Assembly: GCF_002289565.1 (NCBI RefSeq)
Contig: NZ_NTFY01000013.1
Span: 1-64,000, forward strand
Length of the DNA: 64,000 bases
Source: Rhodopirellula sp. SM50
GTDB taxonomy: Bacteria > Planctomycetota > Planctomycetia > Pirellulales > Pirellulaceae
Direction: 5' to 3'
Within the stretch, counting starts at the first letter, position 1, and every line of letters begins with the position of its first letter. Of this stretch, positions 33,611 to 42,885 are shown one piece after another. Both the position numbers and the translations under genes were made by a program. The notes beneath the pieces were generated by a model that made no database searches, was not told the DNA's origin, and saw nothing but the letters and a program-made list of their open reading frames with translations.

Positions 33611-35869
33611 TTAACGGTCGACACGCTCACTTTCGACCGGCGGGGTTGCCGCGACGGTGACGTTGTCGATAAAGATCTCTGCGTTGGTGGCGTTGCCGAA
33701 CAATCCGGGACTGCCCTGGGTGTTGGGCGCGGGGTCGGTCGCGGTCAAGGTCCACGTATCAGGTTCCTCCGTTCCCCGCGGCCAAACCTTGCCGCGCAAG
33801 ACGAGCTGTCCCTCTTCGTTGGTGGCCTGAAACTTGATCGAATACCACGTGTCGGCTTTCCAAGCAAAGGAAACACTGCGCGCCATTCGGTTCTGCGCCG
33901 GCCAGGTGCGAATTTGCAGCTGCTGATTGGTGCCCATCAAATCCAGCGTGTAACGCTGCGCGATCAGACCGATGTCGGGCAACTTGGAAGCCGCCGCCGC
34001 TTTGACGTCTGCGGTCACGGTGTAGTCGTGCATGTCAGTCGGTCCCATCCACGACTGGCTGCGTGTGCCCTTGGGAATGGTGGTGATTTTGACCAACGCC
34101 GGGTCGCCATCGATTTTGCGGGGTTCGTGGCGATAACGGGCGCCGACCCAAGTCACCGGAACGGCGTTGTCGCTGAAATCGAATTGCCAGGGCAACGGAG
34201 GGACGACGCGGAAGCGGGATGTCGCGACGTGGTCGCCGATGCGTGCGGTCACGACTGCGGCGGTGTGGCCAGCGACGTCGCTGGACGCGAGGAAGTTCTG
34301 GTCGGCATCAACTCGGCCATCGCCGGACACTTCATACGTCGCGTTTGTCGGAGTTTCCAAACGCTGTCCGATCGCGTTGTACGCCACCAACCGCAGCGGC
34401 AACGCCTCGCCCGGGATTGAGATGGCTTCGGCGGGGATCAATTGCAAGTGGCTGATCGTGCTGTCGGTGACGGCGGGTCGGGGCTGGGCGTCGAGCGCCG
34501 ACGCGATCGCATTTTGGCCGGATGCGGTGTCCTCTGTCTCCTCGCCGGCCAAACAGTACAGGCCTTCGGTAGTGGGCAGGTACAGCCGGCCTTTGGAAAC
34601 GGCCAAGGAACCGCCGACTTCATGGCCGCGCGGCAAACGTGACTTGTAAACCGTTTCGATCCCGTCTTCGGTCGGTTTGAGAATATAGAAGTAGCCGGTC
34701 GCGGTGCAGGCATAGATCTTTTCGTCGGCGTAGATCAGACTGCCGCGCATCGAGGTACCGAGTTTCAGTCCGTCACCGATCTCGTTGCCGGTTTCCGCGT
34801 CGAGCACGTGCAGGTGCGAGGAATCCTCGACCACGTAGAGCCGTCCGTCGACCAACAAGGGCGAACTCTTGCCGACCGTTAACTCGGGCGTCCGCCAGAC
34901 TTCGGCCGACGCCGTCTCCAGGCTTGCACGTGTGGCATCGATCCGGACCACGGCGCCCATTGCGGTGCCGGTCGGGTTTTCTTCACCGTGGGCGGTGTAA
35001 ACCTGGCCGTTGTCATCGACGACGGCCGACGTGTTGATACCGCGTCGTGAAATCGGCTGACTCCAGAGAATCTTGCCGGTTCGCGGTTGCATGCCATACA
35101 GGAATCCGTCGCCCGCGCCGGCAATCATCACGTCTTGTCCGTTGATGTTCGTGATGACGGGCGTGCTGTAGGTGGTGTCTTCGGGCAGCGGTCGGGTGCT
35201 GGTGATCCAAGCCAGCACGCCCGTCGATTTGTCAAAGGCAAGGAAACGGTGCGCGGGTCTGGCGGTTTCGTCCCAGCCGGTCGTGACCCCACTGATGATC
35301 ACCAAGTCCTCGAACACCACCGGAGTGTTGGTGCGGCCGCCGTAGGTGCTGAGCATTCCGAATTCTTCGCTCAGCGACCGGGACCAAAGCGTCTGGCCGG
35401 TTTGTCCGTTCATCGATTGCAGCAGGCAACAGGCACCGAGCGCGTACACGTTGCCGGTGTCCGGATCGCAAGCCACGTTGGACCAACCGATTCGCTCCGC
35501 AGGCACGTCGGACAGGAACACGTTGTAAACGTTTTCCCAAAGTTGTTCTCCGGTGTTCGCATCCAGGCAGATAACTTTCTCGGCATCTTTGGGGGTGCCC
35601 GGTTGATCACGAACGATGGTGTAGAGTCGTTCGTTGAAGATGACGGGTGTGGAGATCCCGCCGGCTTGCGGGTTCTTCCATCGAATGTTGCTTCCCGAAC
35701 CGCCGGACCATTTGACGTCGTCGACCAGTCCCGATACCTGTGCGATGCCGTTTTGATTCGGGCCACGCCACTGTGTCCAGTTGGCCGAGTCGTTCGCTGC
35801 GGCAATCGGCAAAAAGAAAGAAAGGCAGAGGCAGCAGCTGAGAACAGTCGGGTAGCGTTTGAGTGGCAT
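33611..35869 (-). CDS. Secreted PQQ-like beta-propeller protein with C-terminal domain
   Basis: About 752 residues. The start at 35869 gives MPLKRYPTVLSCCLCLSFFL, an export signal; the frame is open 300 bp further without homology. Residues 25-460 carry tryptophan-docking-like propeller repeats (WTQWRGPNQNGIAQ, LDANTGEQLWENVY, MNGQTGQTLWSR, MQPRTGKILWSQP, LDAETGNEIGDGL). The PQQ-ligand residues of true quinoprotein dehydrogenases are not evident, so a scaffold role is more likely. Residues about 520-740 form further beta-rich domains, the last resembling a family-16-like laminin-G/concanavalin fold (WMGPTDMHDYTVTADVKAAA ... WYSIKFQATNEEG). The WRGPNQNG opening is typical for such planctomycete proteins. 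It is transcribed alone. Confidence 0.85.
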   Translation of the reverse strand: MPLKRYPTVLSCCLCLSFFLPIAAANDSANWTQWRGPNQNGIAQVSGLVDDVKWSGGSGSNIRWKNPQAGGISTPVIFNERLYTIVRDQPGTPKDAEKVICLDANTGEQLWENVYNVFLSDVPAERIGWSNVACDPDTGNVYALGACCLLQSMNGQTGQTLWSRSLSEEFGMLSTYGGRTNTPVVFEDLVIISGVTTGWDETARPAHRFLAFDKSTGVLAWITSTRPLPEDTTYSTPVITNINGQDVMIAGAGDGFLYGMQPRTGKILWSQPISRRGINTSAVVDDNGQVYTAHGEENPTGTAMGAVVRIDATRASLETASAEVWRTPELTVGKSSPLLVDGRLYVVEDSSHLHVLDAETGNEIGDGLKLGTSMRGSLIYADEKIYACTATGYFYILKPTEDGIETVYKSRLPRGHEVGGSLAVSKGRLYLPTTEGLYCLAGEETEDTASGQNAIASALDAQPRPAVTDSTISHLQLIPAEAISIPGEALPLRLVAYNAIGQRLETPTNATYEVSGDGRVDADQNFLASSDVAGHTAAVVTARIGDHVATSRFRVVPPLPWQFDFSDNAVPVTWVGARYRHEPRKIDGDPALVKITTIPKGTRSQSWMGPTDMHDYTVTADVKAAAASKLPDIGLIAQRYTLDLMGTNQQLQIRTWPAQNRMARSVSFAWKADTWYSIKFQATNEEGQLVLRGKVWPRGTEEPDTWTLTATDPAPNTQGSPGLFGNATNAEIFIDNVTVAATPPVESERVDR

Positions 35870-36492
35870 GGAGGTGCTTGATGGCGGGCTTGGGAACAAG
35901 CGTGAGAGACAAACGCCGGGGAAGTCGCGGTGCAGGGCTGCACGCCGAGAACACCACCCGCGGACGGTTTGTATTGACGTTGCCGGTGGAATGCACGAAT
36001 CGTGCCAAGTCAGAGCCGGATTTGAATAAGCCCACCGATGGCAAGGCGTCCCCACGGATAGAAAGCAGCCTGGGATCGTCCGTGCAATCGAATTGATCGA
36101 AGGAAGCCATTTGCCAGACGGTCCGCAGCTGACTCGCATGACCTTTACCGACGGACATTGCACTACCATGGGCGTTCAACGGAGCGGCATCACAACGAAA
36201 CGCACGACCGGTGACGATTCGAACTGGAAAAAATTTTTCCGCCGATGGCAGTTTCTTTGCCGGATGGAGATGCTGCTGACGCGTCGCGATGACTTTCGCG
36301 ACGGTTCAACCCGCCCAGAGCGACCGGATGATGGCAAAACCATGGTGCTGTCGACCGGACGAGACCAGGATCGGGCAAGTGACCGCCGCAGCGATCCAGA
36401 TTGGTACGCGATGTGCCTCGCAACTGGCGATCATCATTACGACCCCATTGGTATGGAGCGGATGAGTTCTGTTGCCTTGCCACTGTCGCTCC
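35870..36492. other. Divergent intergenic region
   Basis: About 620 bp between the propeller gene (minus) and the amidoligase cluster (plus). Frames of 60-160 codons exist on both strands but show no family resemblance and have odd composition. Promoters of both units must lie here; no clear -35/-10 pair or operator was recognised. Confidence 0.5.
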
Positions 36493-37272
36493 ATGAAACA
36501 TGCGCTGCACCTCGAAATACAACCCCAGCCCAACGATTCAAGTTGTGGTCCGACATGCTTAGCGGCCGTCTATGCCTACTGGAATGACTCCGTCGACATT
36601 GGCCAGCTGATCGGTGAGACGGGTGGCGGGAATGGGGCGGGGACATTGGCGGTTCAACTGGGGTGCCACGCGTTGCAGCGAGGCTACGACACCGAGATCA
36701 CGACGTATAACCTGCATCTATTCGATCCGTCGTGGTTTGATCCGACCAGCGGCACCGCCGAGGCCGATCGATTGTCCCACAAGCTGCGACAGCAGCTGGA
36801 GGCCAAACGTTGCCGCAAGGACATTGATGTGAAGCGTTTCGAAGTCGCGACGGGATACTACCTGCAGTACCTCCGGCTGGGCGGGCGCGTGCGGATGCAG
36901 CGTCTGGACGATCGTTTGATCACGAAAACGTTGACCGCCGGCGTGCCAATTCTGTGTGGCTTGAGTGCAACATATTTGTATCAGGAATCACGGGAGCGCC
37001 CCCAACCGCTTGATGCGGACGGACGCAGCAGTGTTGCCGACGACATTGCCGGCGATCCGGTCGGGCATTTTGTGGTGCTGCATGGCTACGACCGTGTTTC
37101 GGGCAATGTTTTGATTGCCGATCCGTTGCACCCCAATCCGTTCGCACCGACGAACAATTACTTGGCGCCGTTGTCGCAAGTCACCTCGGCCATCTTACTG
37201 GGTATCGTCACGTACGATGCCAATTTATTGACTTTGGAACCCACCGCGTCATCAAAAAGGATTTTGGATTGA
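36493..37272 (+). CDS. C39-like cysteine peptidase of an amidoligase cluster
   Basis: A 259-residue protein of the papain-like C39 superfamily. The catalytic Cys18 lies in NDSSCGPTCLAAVYAYW, His192 in GHFVVLHGYD and Asp210 in VLIADP; Gln12 could form the oxyanion hole. There is no signal peptide and no ABC-transporter domain, so it acts in the cytoplasm as a single peptidase, transglutaminase or ligase-like enzyme. The start at 36493 is the Met just before the conserved region. It is the first gene of a four-gene cluster and overlaps the RimK-like gene by 4 bp (TTGA). In proteobacteria such C39-like genes are found next to RimK-like genes, so they likely work on the same peptide or amide product. 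Confidence 0.8.
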   Translation: MKHALHLEIQPQPNDSSCGPTCLAAVYAYWNDSVDIGQLIGETGGGNGAGTLAVQLGCHALQRGYDTEITTYNLHLFDPSWFDPTSGTAEADRLSHKLRQQLEAKRCRKDIDVKRFEVATGYYLQYLRLGGRVRMQRLDDRLITKTLTAGVPILCGLSATYLYQESRERPQPLDADGRSSVADDIAGDPVGHFVVLHGYDRVSGNVLIADPLHPNPFAPTNNYLAPLSQVTSAILLGIVTYDANLLTLEPTASSKRILD

Positions 37273-38744
37273 ACATCGTGCTTGTTGCCGAAACCGCCGA
37301 CGATTGGCTCGGGCGGTTTGAGGGCGTTGAAACCATTGACCCCGGCGAATTCCTATCCAGTCTCAATGGAAGCACTCCACGTGGGGCCAGGGTTTACAAC
37401 CTGTGTCGATCGTACGCCTACCAAAGCCTCGGATACTACGTGTCGTTGTTGGCCGAGGCGCGGGGGCAGCGTGCGGTGCCCGATGTCGTCACGATCCAAG
37501 ACTTGCGGGGGACCGCCGCGATTCGGCTGATTCCGCAACATCTGGAGGAGCTGATTCAAAAGTCGTTGCAATCGTTGACGACTGACAGTTTTGTGTTGAG
37601 CGTGTATTTCGGTGAAAACGTTGCCAAAAAGCACAGCCGGCTGGCTAAAGAATTGTACGCGTTGTTTCAAGCTCCGCTATTGCGATTCAAGTTCACCCGA
37701 GGCAGCAAGTGGCGGTTGCGTGGCGCCTCGGCGATCGCTTTGAACGATGTGCCCAAGCACCACCGTCAATTCGTTGCCGATGCGGCTCAGCGGCACTTCA
37801 CACGCCGGAGCACCGTTCGCACGAAGCGTCAGGTGACGCGATACGACATGGCGATTTTGCATGACCCGAAGGAAGGCGAATTGGCACCGTCGGACGAGGC
37901 CGCATTGAAGAAGATGGTCAAGGCCGCAGCGAAAGAAGGCATTGCGGCGGAGTTGATCACGCGTGAGGACACCGGGCGATTGCTGGAGTTCGACGCGTTG
38001 TTCATTCGCGAAACGACCGCGGTCAACCATCACACCTACCGCACAGCCAGACGTGCCCAAGCCGCGGGGATGGTCGTGATCGACGATCCACTCTCGATCT
38101 TACGCTGTTCCAACAAGGTCTATCTGGCCGAATTGCTCAATCGAGCCAAAGTGCCGACGCCGCGAACCATCGTGGCCCATCGCGGCAACGCCGACGAAGT
38201 CGCCGGGCAACTCAGTTTTCCGTGTGTGTTGAAACGTCCCGACAGCGCGTTTTCGCAAGGCGTCGTCAAAGCCGAAAACGCCGGCGACCTCAAACGTCGA
38301 TTGGACGAATTCTTTTCCGATTCGGAGCTGCTGATCGCCCAAGAGTACATGCGAACCGACTTCGATTGGCGGATCGGGATCCTCGATCAACGCGCCGTGT
38401 TCGCCTGCAAGTACCACATGGCGCGGGGGCACTGGCAGATCGCCCATCACGGTTCGAAGGGCAGCAAACCGAAATTCGGCAAATGTGAAACATTGCCCGT
38501 CGAAACCGCTCCGCGAAAGGCCGTCTCGGTCGCGTTGAAAGCTGCCAACTTGATCGGTAACGGACTGTACGGTGTCGACGTCAAAGAATCCGATGGTCAA
38601 TTTTATGTCATCGAAGTCAACGACAATCCCAACCTCGATTCCGGAATTGAAGACGCCGTGCTCCGCGATGAACTTTATCGACGGATCATGGAGTCGTTCA
38701 CTCGACGCATCGAAGTCCAAAAGCAACTAGCCAACTCGAGATAA
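37269..38744 (+). CDS. RimK-like ATP-grasp ligase with RLAN N-terminal domain
   Basis: A 491-residue enzyme. Residues about 1-150 resemble the RimK-like ATP-grasp N-terminal (RLAN) domain. An ATP-grasp domain spans about 280-480: LLNRAKVPTPRTIVAHRG, PCVLKRPDSAFSQGVVKAE, LIAQEYMRTDFDWRIGIL, and the metal-binding end FYVIEVNDNPNLDSGIED (from about 445). Such ligases join a carboxylate, often of glutamate, to an amine via an acyl phosphate. The start is TTG at 37269, overlapping the stop of the peptidase gene, so coupled translation is likely. The GCS2-like gene begins 2 bp after its stop. The acceptor is unknown. Confidence 0.85.
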   Translation: MNIVLVAETADDWLGRFEGVETIDPGEFLSSLNGSTPRGARVYNLCRSYAYQSLGYYVSLLAEARGQRAVPDVVTIQDLRGTAAIRLIPQHLEELIQKSLQSLTTDSFVLSVYFGENVAKKHSRLAKELYALFQAPLLRFKFTRGSKWRLRGASAIALNDVPKHHRQFVADAAQRHFTRRSTVRTKRQVTRYDMAILHDPKEGELAPSDEAALKKMVKAAAKEGIAAELITREDTGRLLEFDALFIRETTAVNHHTYRTARRAQAAGMVVIDDPLSILRCSNKVYLAELLNRAKVPTPRTIVAHRGNADEVAGQLSFPCVLKRPDSAFSQGVVKAENAGDLKRRLDEFFSDSELLIAQEYMRTDFDWRIGILDQRAVFACKYHMARGHWQIAHHGSKGSKPKFGKCETLPVETAPRKAVSVALKAANLIGNGLYGVDVKESDGQFYVIEVNDNPNLDSGIEDAVLRDELYRRIMESFTRRIEVQKQLANSR

Positions 38745-38746
38745 TC

Positions 38747-39985
38747 ATGTCAGACCGTTTGAAGTTGTTCGATGCGTATGGCATTGAACTGGAATACATG
38801 TTGGTCGACCGCGACACGCTCAGCGTGCGACCGATCGCCGATGTGTTGCTGGCGTCACTGGCCGGCGGTGAATTGACGTCGGAATATGAATCCGGACCGA
38901 TTACCTGGTCCAACGAGTTGGCCTTGCACGTCATCGAGCTCAAGACGACCGACCCGGCGACGAAGATTCGTCCTTTGGCGTCGCGATTTGAAAAGGCGAT
39001 CCGCGATCTGGGGCCTGCCTTGGACGCGCTGAACGTGCGATTGATGCCGACGGGGATGCATCCTTGGATGGATCCCGTCGTCGAGACCGCGTTGTGGCCG
39101 CATCAGTATCACGAGATCTACGATCTCTACAATAAGATCTTTGATTGTCATAGCCATGGCTGGGCGAACGTGCAAAGCGTTCACCTGAATTTGCCGTTTG
39201 CCGATGATCAGGAGTTCGGCCGGCTGCATGCCGCCGTGCGGTTGGTGCTGCCGCTGCTGCCGGCGCTGACGGCCAGTTCACCGGTGGTCGGTGGCAACTA
39301 TTCGGGGCAACTCGATTCGCGGATGACGTTTTATGCCGAACACTGCAGCAAGGTGCCCTCGCTGGTCGGCGACGTGATTCCCGAACCGATTTATGATCAG
39401 GCCACGTACCAGGCGGAAATCATGGATCGTCTGTTCGCCGACATGCGTCACCATGATGCCGAGGGAGTGTTACACGGCGAGTTCCTCAATGCGCGGGGGG
39501 CGATCGCCCGATTTGACCGTGGATCGATCGAGTTGCGGGTGATGGACGTGCAGGAGTATCCCGGTGCCGACGTGGCGGTCTGCGCCGCGGTCATCGCGTT
39601 GGTGAAAGAACTTGTTGCGGAATCCTGGACGTCACTAGACCAGCAAAAGACGGTCCCGACCTCATTGCTTCGCGGTATCCTCAACCAAGTGAGCGAGCGG
39701 GCTGAAAACGCCAAGATCGAATCGCCCGACTATCTGAAGCTGTTCGGTTATCCCGGCTCCAGTTGCCGCGCCGGTGACTTGTGGGCGTTCCTGCTTGACC
39801 GGATGAAGCGAAACGATGAAGTGCTCGATAGTTTGTTTGCACCGCTGCAGGTGATCACCGACCAAGGAACGCTGGCGACGCGGATTTGTGCCGCACTGGG
39901 CAAGAGATTTACGTTGGACGACTTGAAAGATGTGTATGACGAAGTCGCCGATTCGTTGGATCATTGGGAACCCTTTCAGCCGTGA
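38747..39985 (+). CDS. GCS2-family glutamate-cysteine-ligase-like amidoligase
   Basis: A 412-residue protein of the glutamine-synthetase-fold GCS2 family (YbdK and relatives). Near the N-terminus the metal and nucleotide segment FDAYGIELEYMLVD holds the conserved Glu pair, followed by SNELALHVIELKTTDP, LMPTGMHPWMDP, HSHGWANVQSVHLNLPFAD, and later DRGSIELRVMDVQEYPGAD. Family members join the gamma-carboxyl of glutamate, or another acid, to an amine. With a RimK-like ligase next door it is unlikely to be a plain glutathione enzyme; a two-step peptide or amide synthesis fits better. It follows rimK-like by 2 bp. Confidence 0.85.
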   Translation: MSDRLKLFDAYGIELEYMLVDRDTLSVRPIADVLLASLAGGELTSEYESGPITWSNELALHVIELKTTDPATKIRPLASRFEKAIRDLGPALDALNVRLMPTGMHPWMDPVVETALWPHQYHEIYDLYNKIFDCHSHGWANVQSVHLNLPFADDQEFGRLHAAVRLVLPLLPALTASSPVVGGNYSGQLDSRMTFYAEHCSKVPSLVGDVIPEPIYDQATYQAEIMDRLFADMRHHDAEGVLHGEFLNARGAIARFDRGSIELRVMDVQEYPGADVAVCAAVIALVKELVAESWTSLDQQKTVPTSLLRGILNQVSERAENAKIESPDYLKLFGYPGSSCRAGDLWAFLLDRMKRNDEVLDSLFAPLQVITDQGTLATRICAALGKRFTLDDLKDVYDEVADSLDHWEPFQP

Positions 39986-40062
39986 CACGGGAAAGCGTGG
40001 TGCAGGGATCCCGACGCCACGCTCTTGTCGCTGCAAAACCGGCTGACCATCAACGGACGTCA

Positions 40063-40797
40063 ATGAATTCGCTGCCCTCTGCAAACTGCAATCAGAGTTA
40101 CGTCGTGACGTGCGAACATGGTGGCAACCAGGTTCCGAGCGAGTTTGCCGATGCGTTTCGTCGCGGCGATGCAATGGCTTGGCTGGCCAGTCATCGCGGT
40201 CACGACCCGGGATCGATGACGGCCGCGATGCAGTTGGCAGAACACTTGAACGTCGATCTGATTTCATCGACCACCACGCGTTTGTTGGTTGATTTGAATC
40301 GATCGCTCGATCACCAGATGCTGTTTTCCAAATACACTCGCGACCTGGCCGACGAGCGGAAGCGGATCATCCTGGATCGATATTATCACCCCTATCGAAA
40401 CGCAGTGGGAAAGGTGATCGATTCGATCGTCGATCAGGGCCAGACGGCCATCCACTTTTCCGTCCATACCTTTACGCCTCGGATCGCTGGCGTGTGGCGA
40501 CCGATTGATATCGGATTATTGTTTGACCCCGACGCCGGCGGCGAAGCGGAGTATTGTCGGCGCTGGCGACAGCGTTTGGTGGAGCGGTTTCCGAAACGGC
40601 GGGTGCTGATGAACGAGCCGTATGCCGGCACCGCCGACGGGCTGACGACGGCGTTGCGGCAACGTTACGATTCGCGGCGATACTTTGGCATTGAGATCGA
40701 GATCAACCATCGGTTCTTCAAACGATCACCGGAACACCAGCGGCGAGTCGTCGAGGAACTGATCGCCGCCGGTTGGGAGGAGGCGCCGATCGTTTAG
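40063..40797 (+). CDS. N-formylglutamate amidohydrolase-like enzyme
   Basis: A 244-residue protein of the N-formylglutamate deformylase (FGase) family. The start at 40063 (MNSLPSANCNQSYVVTCEHG) fits homology; the frame is open back to 39964. The opening block VVTCEHGGNQVPSEF is the zinc-site segment of the family. Later come HRGHDPGSMTAA, LLVDLNRSLDH, HFSVHTFTPRIAG and GIEIEINHRFF. It removes acyl groups from glutamate in histidine degradation, but here no hut gene is near. It ends the amidoligase cluster and probably hydrolyses the product or an intermediate. Confidence 0.85.
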   Translation: MNSLPSANCNQSYVVTCEHGGNQVPSEFADAFRRGDAMAWLASHRGHDPGSMTAAMQLAEHLNVDLISSTTTRLLVDLNRSLDHQMLFSKYTRDLADERKRIILDRYYHPYRNAVGKVIDSIVDQGQTAIHFSVHTFTPRIAGVWRPIDIGLLFDPDAGGEAEYCRRWRQRLVERFPKRRVLMNEPYAGTADGLTTALRQRYDSRRYFGIEIEINHRFFKRSPEHQRRVVEELIAAGWEEAPIV

Positions 40798-40825
40798 CGA
40801 CGACTGGTCAATCAGTGTCTCCTGT

Positions 40826-40852
40826 TGCGTAGCTGCCGTCGCCAGACGGCGG
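40826..40852 (+). repeat. Dispersed hairpin TGCGTAGCTGCCGTC, copy 2
   Basis: Shares its first 15 bp and the following GACGGCGG stem with 11342-11368. It sits between the convergent ends of the FGase-like and surface-protein genes, where a bidirectional terminator would be expected, but there is no T-run. Confidence 0.6.
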
Positions 40853-40908
40853 AACGTTCATGCGCCGGTCGCTGACGCTTCGCGATAAGGTGGATGGCTG
40901 GTGCTTGG

Positions 40909-42885
40909 TTACCGCCAGGCTGCGAAGGCGTCGTCGAGCAACTGCAGTGGAGAAGCGTCCGATGAGGTCTCTTCACCGTCTTGTCCACTTGAATCGGATG
41001 ACGTGGTTGTCGAACCGGTGTCCGACGAACGGACCGCTTCGGCACTCCATCGGATTCCTTTCGTTTCGGCATTCGAACTCGTCAGCAACGACAAGGGGGC
41101 CGGTGCGTATTCCGGCTCGGCAACGGATTTGGCACCCGTTCGCAGCACGTCCGATGGCGAGGCGAGCGTGGGACTGGCTGCCAACAAGACGGGACTTTCG
41201 GGGCCGTTCCAATCACCGGCCAGTGGAGTCCATCCCGCGTTTCCGCCGGGGCCGAATGCGAAGTATTGATCGGAGGCGCCGGGGGTGAAGGTGTCCTTCA
41301 GATGGAACAGCGAGATGTCGGGCTGATACAGACCGATCGTGTCGGTAGCGTCACCGTTCCAATCGCCCGCCAAGGGTGTCCAACCGGCGTTTCCACCGGG
41401 GCCGAACGCGAAGTACTGATCCGAGGCGCCGGGCGTGAACGAATCCTTCAAGTGGAACAGCGAGATATCGGGTTGATACAGCCCGATGGTGTCGACGCCA
41501 TCGCCGTTCCAGTCACCGGCCAGCGGAATCCAGCCCGCATTGCCGCCCGGGCCAAATGCGAAATAGTGATCCGACGCCCCGGGGGTGAAGGAATCTTTGA
41601 GGTGGAATAGCGAAATGTCGGGTTGATACAGACCAATCGTGTCGGTGCCATCTCCGTTCCAGTCACCGGCCAACGGAATCCAGCCCGCGTTTCCGCCGGG
41701 GCCGAACGCGAAGTACTGATCCGAGGCGCCGGGCGTGAACGAATCTTTCAAGTGGAACAGCGAGATATCGGGTTGATACAGCCCGATGGTGTCGATGCCG
41801 TCGCCGTTCCAGTCACCGACCACCGGGGTCCAGCCCGCATTGCCACCCGGGCCAAACCCGAAGTACTGGTCCGAAGGGCCGGGGGTGAAGGATTCCTTGA
41901 GATGGAACAGTGAGATGTCGCCTTGGTAAAGTCCGATCGTATCGAGCTTGAATTCATTCGTCGTCTCCGTGCGGATGCCGGCGTCGACGTTGAGCAGCGT
42001 TTGACCGCCGCTAAAATCAAGCGTGGCGGTGGCCCCGGTCGCCGGATCGACATCGCTATCGACGGTGGTGTCGGCGCCGACTTGCAGCAACGTGAATTCT
42101 TGGCCGCTGGGCACGTTGTCGAAACGAACCTGGTAATTGCCTGAGGGCAAATTGTAGAACGAATAAAAACCGTTGCTATCGACTTGCATCGAATCGATGG
42201 CGACGGAATCTTGCAACAACACGGCGGTGATATTCTCGACGGGCTGATCGCCTGCTTCTCGAAGACCGTCTCCATCGGCATCTGAGAAGACGCGTCCGGA
42301 AACACTTCTCAAGCTCGGGTCTGGGAATTCGGTTCCGGATGGAATCACATCGGTTTGCGAAATCGCAGCCTGGGCGGATTCGGAAAAGGGGACTCCGAAG
42401 ACGGTGCCGGTTATTGAAATGCCGAGTGTGCCGGACAAACCGCTTGTGGGGAAATCGATGCCCGAAACCAACGTCGCGGTGAACAGACCGTTTTGGATCG
42501 GTTGACCGGCGACGGTTCCGGTCACGGTGCCGGGAAAGTGATCGGGGCCGACGCTGTCAACCTGCAACGTATCGGGACTGACACCTGCGACGATCGCCAA
42601 CGGTGGCGTCGAGTTGGTCGTCTGGAACGAGGCGACGACGTTGAATCCATCCACCAGTCCACTCACTTGACCGGAGCTTGTCACTTCGACGTTCGTCAGA
42701 CTGATGTCTTCGGGGCCGTCGAGTGCGGGATCGAGAACCACCGCGTCGAATCTCAACACGGCGTTGCCGGAAATCTGAAGTCCACCTTCATTGGTGTCAA
42801 CGCTGAAGGTCGTGTCGACGGGGATCAGGCCCGCAGCCAACAGTGTGCGGGCCTCTAAACGCTCAAATCGATTGCGACGACGCAT
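40909..42885 (-). CDS. Large exported surface protein with SdrD-B-like domain and five 50-residue repeats
   Basis: A 658-residue protein. The start at 42885 gives MRRRNRFERLEARTLLAAG, the N-terminal signature seen on many planctomycete surface proteins, and no classical signal. Residues about 30-190 form a beta-rich domain. SGRVFSDADGDGLREAGDQP (about 200) opens an SdrD-B-like domain. Then follow five tandem 50-residue units, each like DTIGLYQPDISLFHLKDSFT plus GPGGNAGW-PLAGDWNGDG, which resemble FG-GAP/VCBS propeller or calcium-binding repeats. The C-terminus is Ser/Ala/Asp-rich and disordered. It probably decorates the cell surface and binds calcium or glycans. It is transcribed alone. Confidence 0.8.
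   Translation of the reverse strand: MRRRNRFERLEARTLLAAGLIPVDTTFSVDTNEGGLQISGNAVLRFDAVVLDPALDGPEDISLTNVEVTSSGQVSGLVDGFNVVASFQTTNSTPPLAIVAGVSPDTLQVDSVGPDHFPGTVTGTVAGQPIQNGLFTATLVSGIDFPTSGLSGTLGISITGTVFGVPFSESAQAAISQTDVIPSGTEFPDPSLRSVSGRVFSDADGDGLREAGDQPVENITAVLLQDSVAIDSMQVDSNGFYSFYNLPSGNYQVRFDNVPSGQEFTLLQVGADTTVDSDVDPATGATATLDFSGGQTLLNVDAGIRTETTNEFKLDTIGLYQGDISLFHLKESFTPGPSDQYFGFGPGGNAGWTPVVGDWNGDGIDTIGLYQPDISLFHLKDSFTPGASDQYFAFGPGGNAGWIPLAGDWNGDGTDTIGLYQPDISLFHLKDSFTPGASDHYFAFGPGGNAGWIPLAGDWNGDGVDTIGLYQPDISLFHLKDSFTPGASDQYFAFGPGGNAGWTPLAGDWNGDATDTIGLYQPDISLFHLKDTFTPGASDQYFAFGPGGNAGWTPLAGDWNGPESPVLLAASPTLASPSDVLRTGAKSVAEPEYAPAPLSLLTSSNAETKGIRWSAEAVRSSDTGSTTTSSDSSGQDGEETSSDASPLQLLDDAFAAWR
41195..41943 (-). 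repeat. Five 150-bp coding repeats
   Basis: Each unit encodes 50 residues. Copies 2 and 4 from the right are nearly identical over about 100 bp (positions from 41399 and from 41699), showing a 300-bp higher-order period on top of the 150-bp unit. This points to recent duplication or gene conversion of a two-unit block. Confidence 0.85.

Noticed and set aside
33611-35869. PQQ-dependent dehydrogenase
   Set aside because: The propeller repeats are present but the quinone and calcium ligands of true dehydrogenases are not evident; a non-enzymatic propeller is more likely.
36093-36587. 164-codon plus-strand frame before the C39-like gene
   Set aside because: It overlaps the start of the peptidase gene in another frame, has no family resemblance and random-looking composition.
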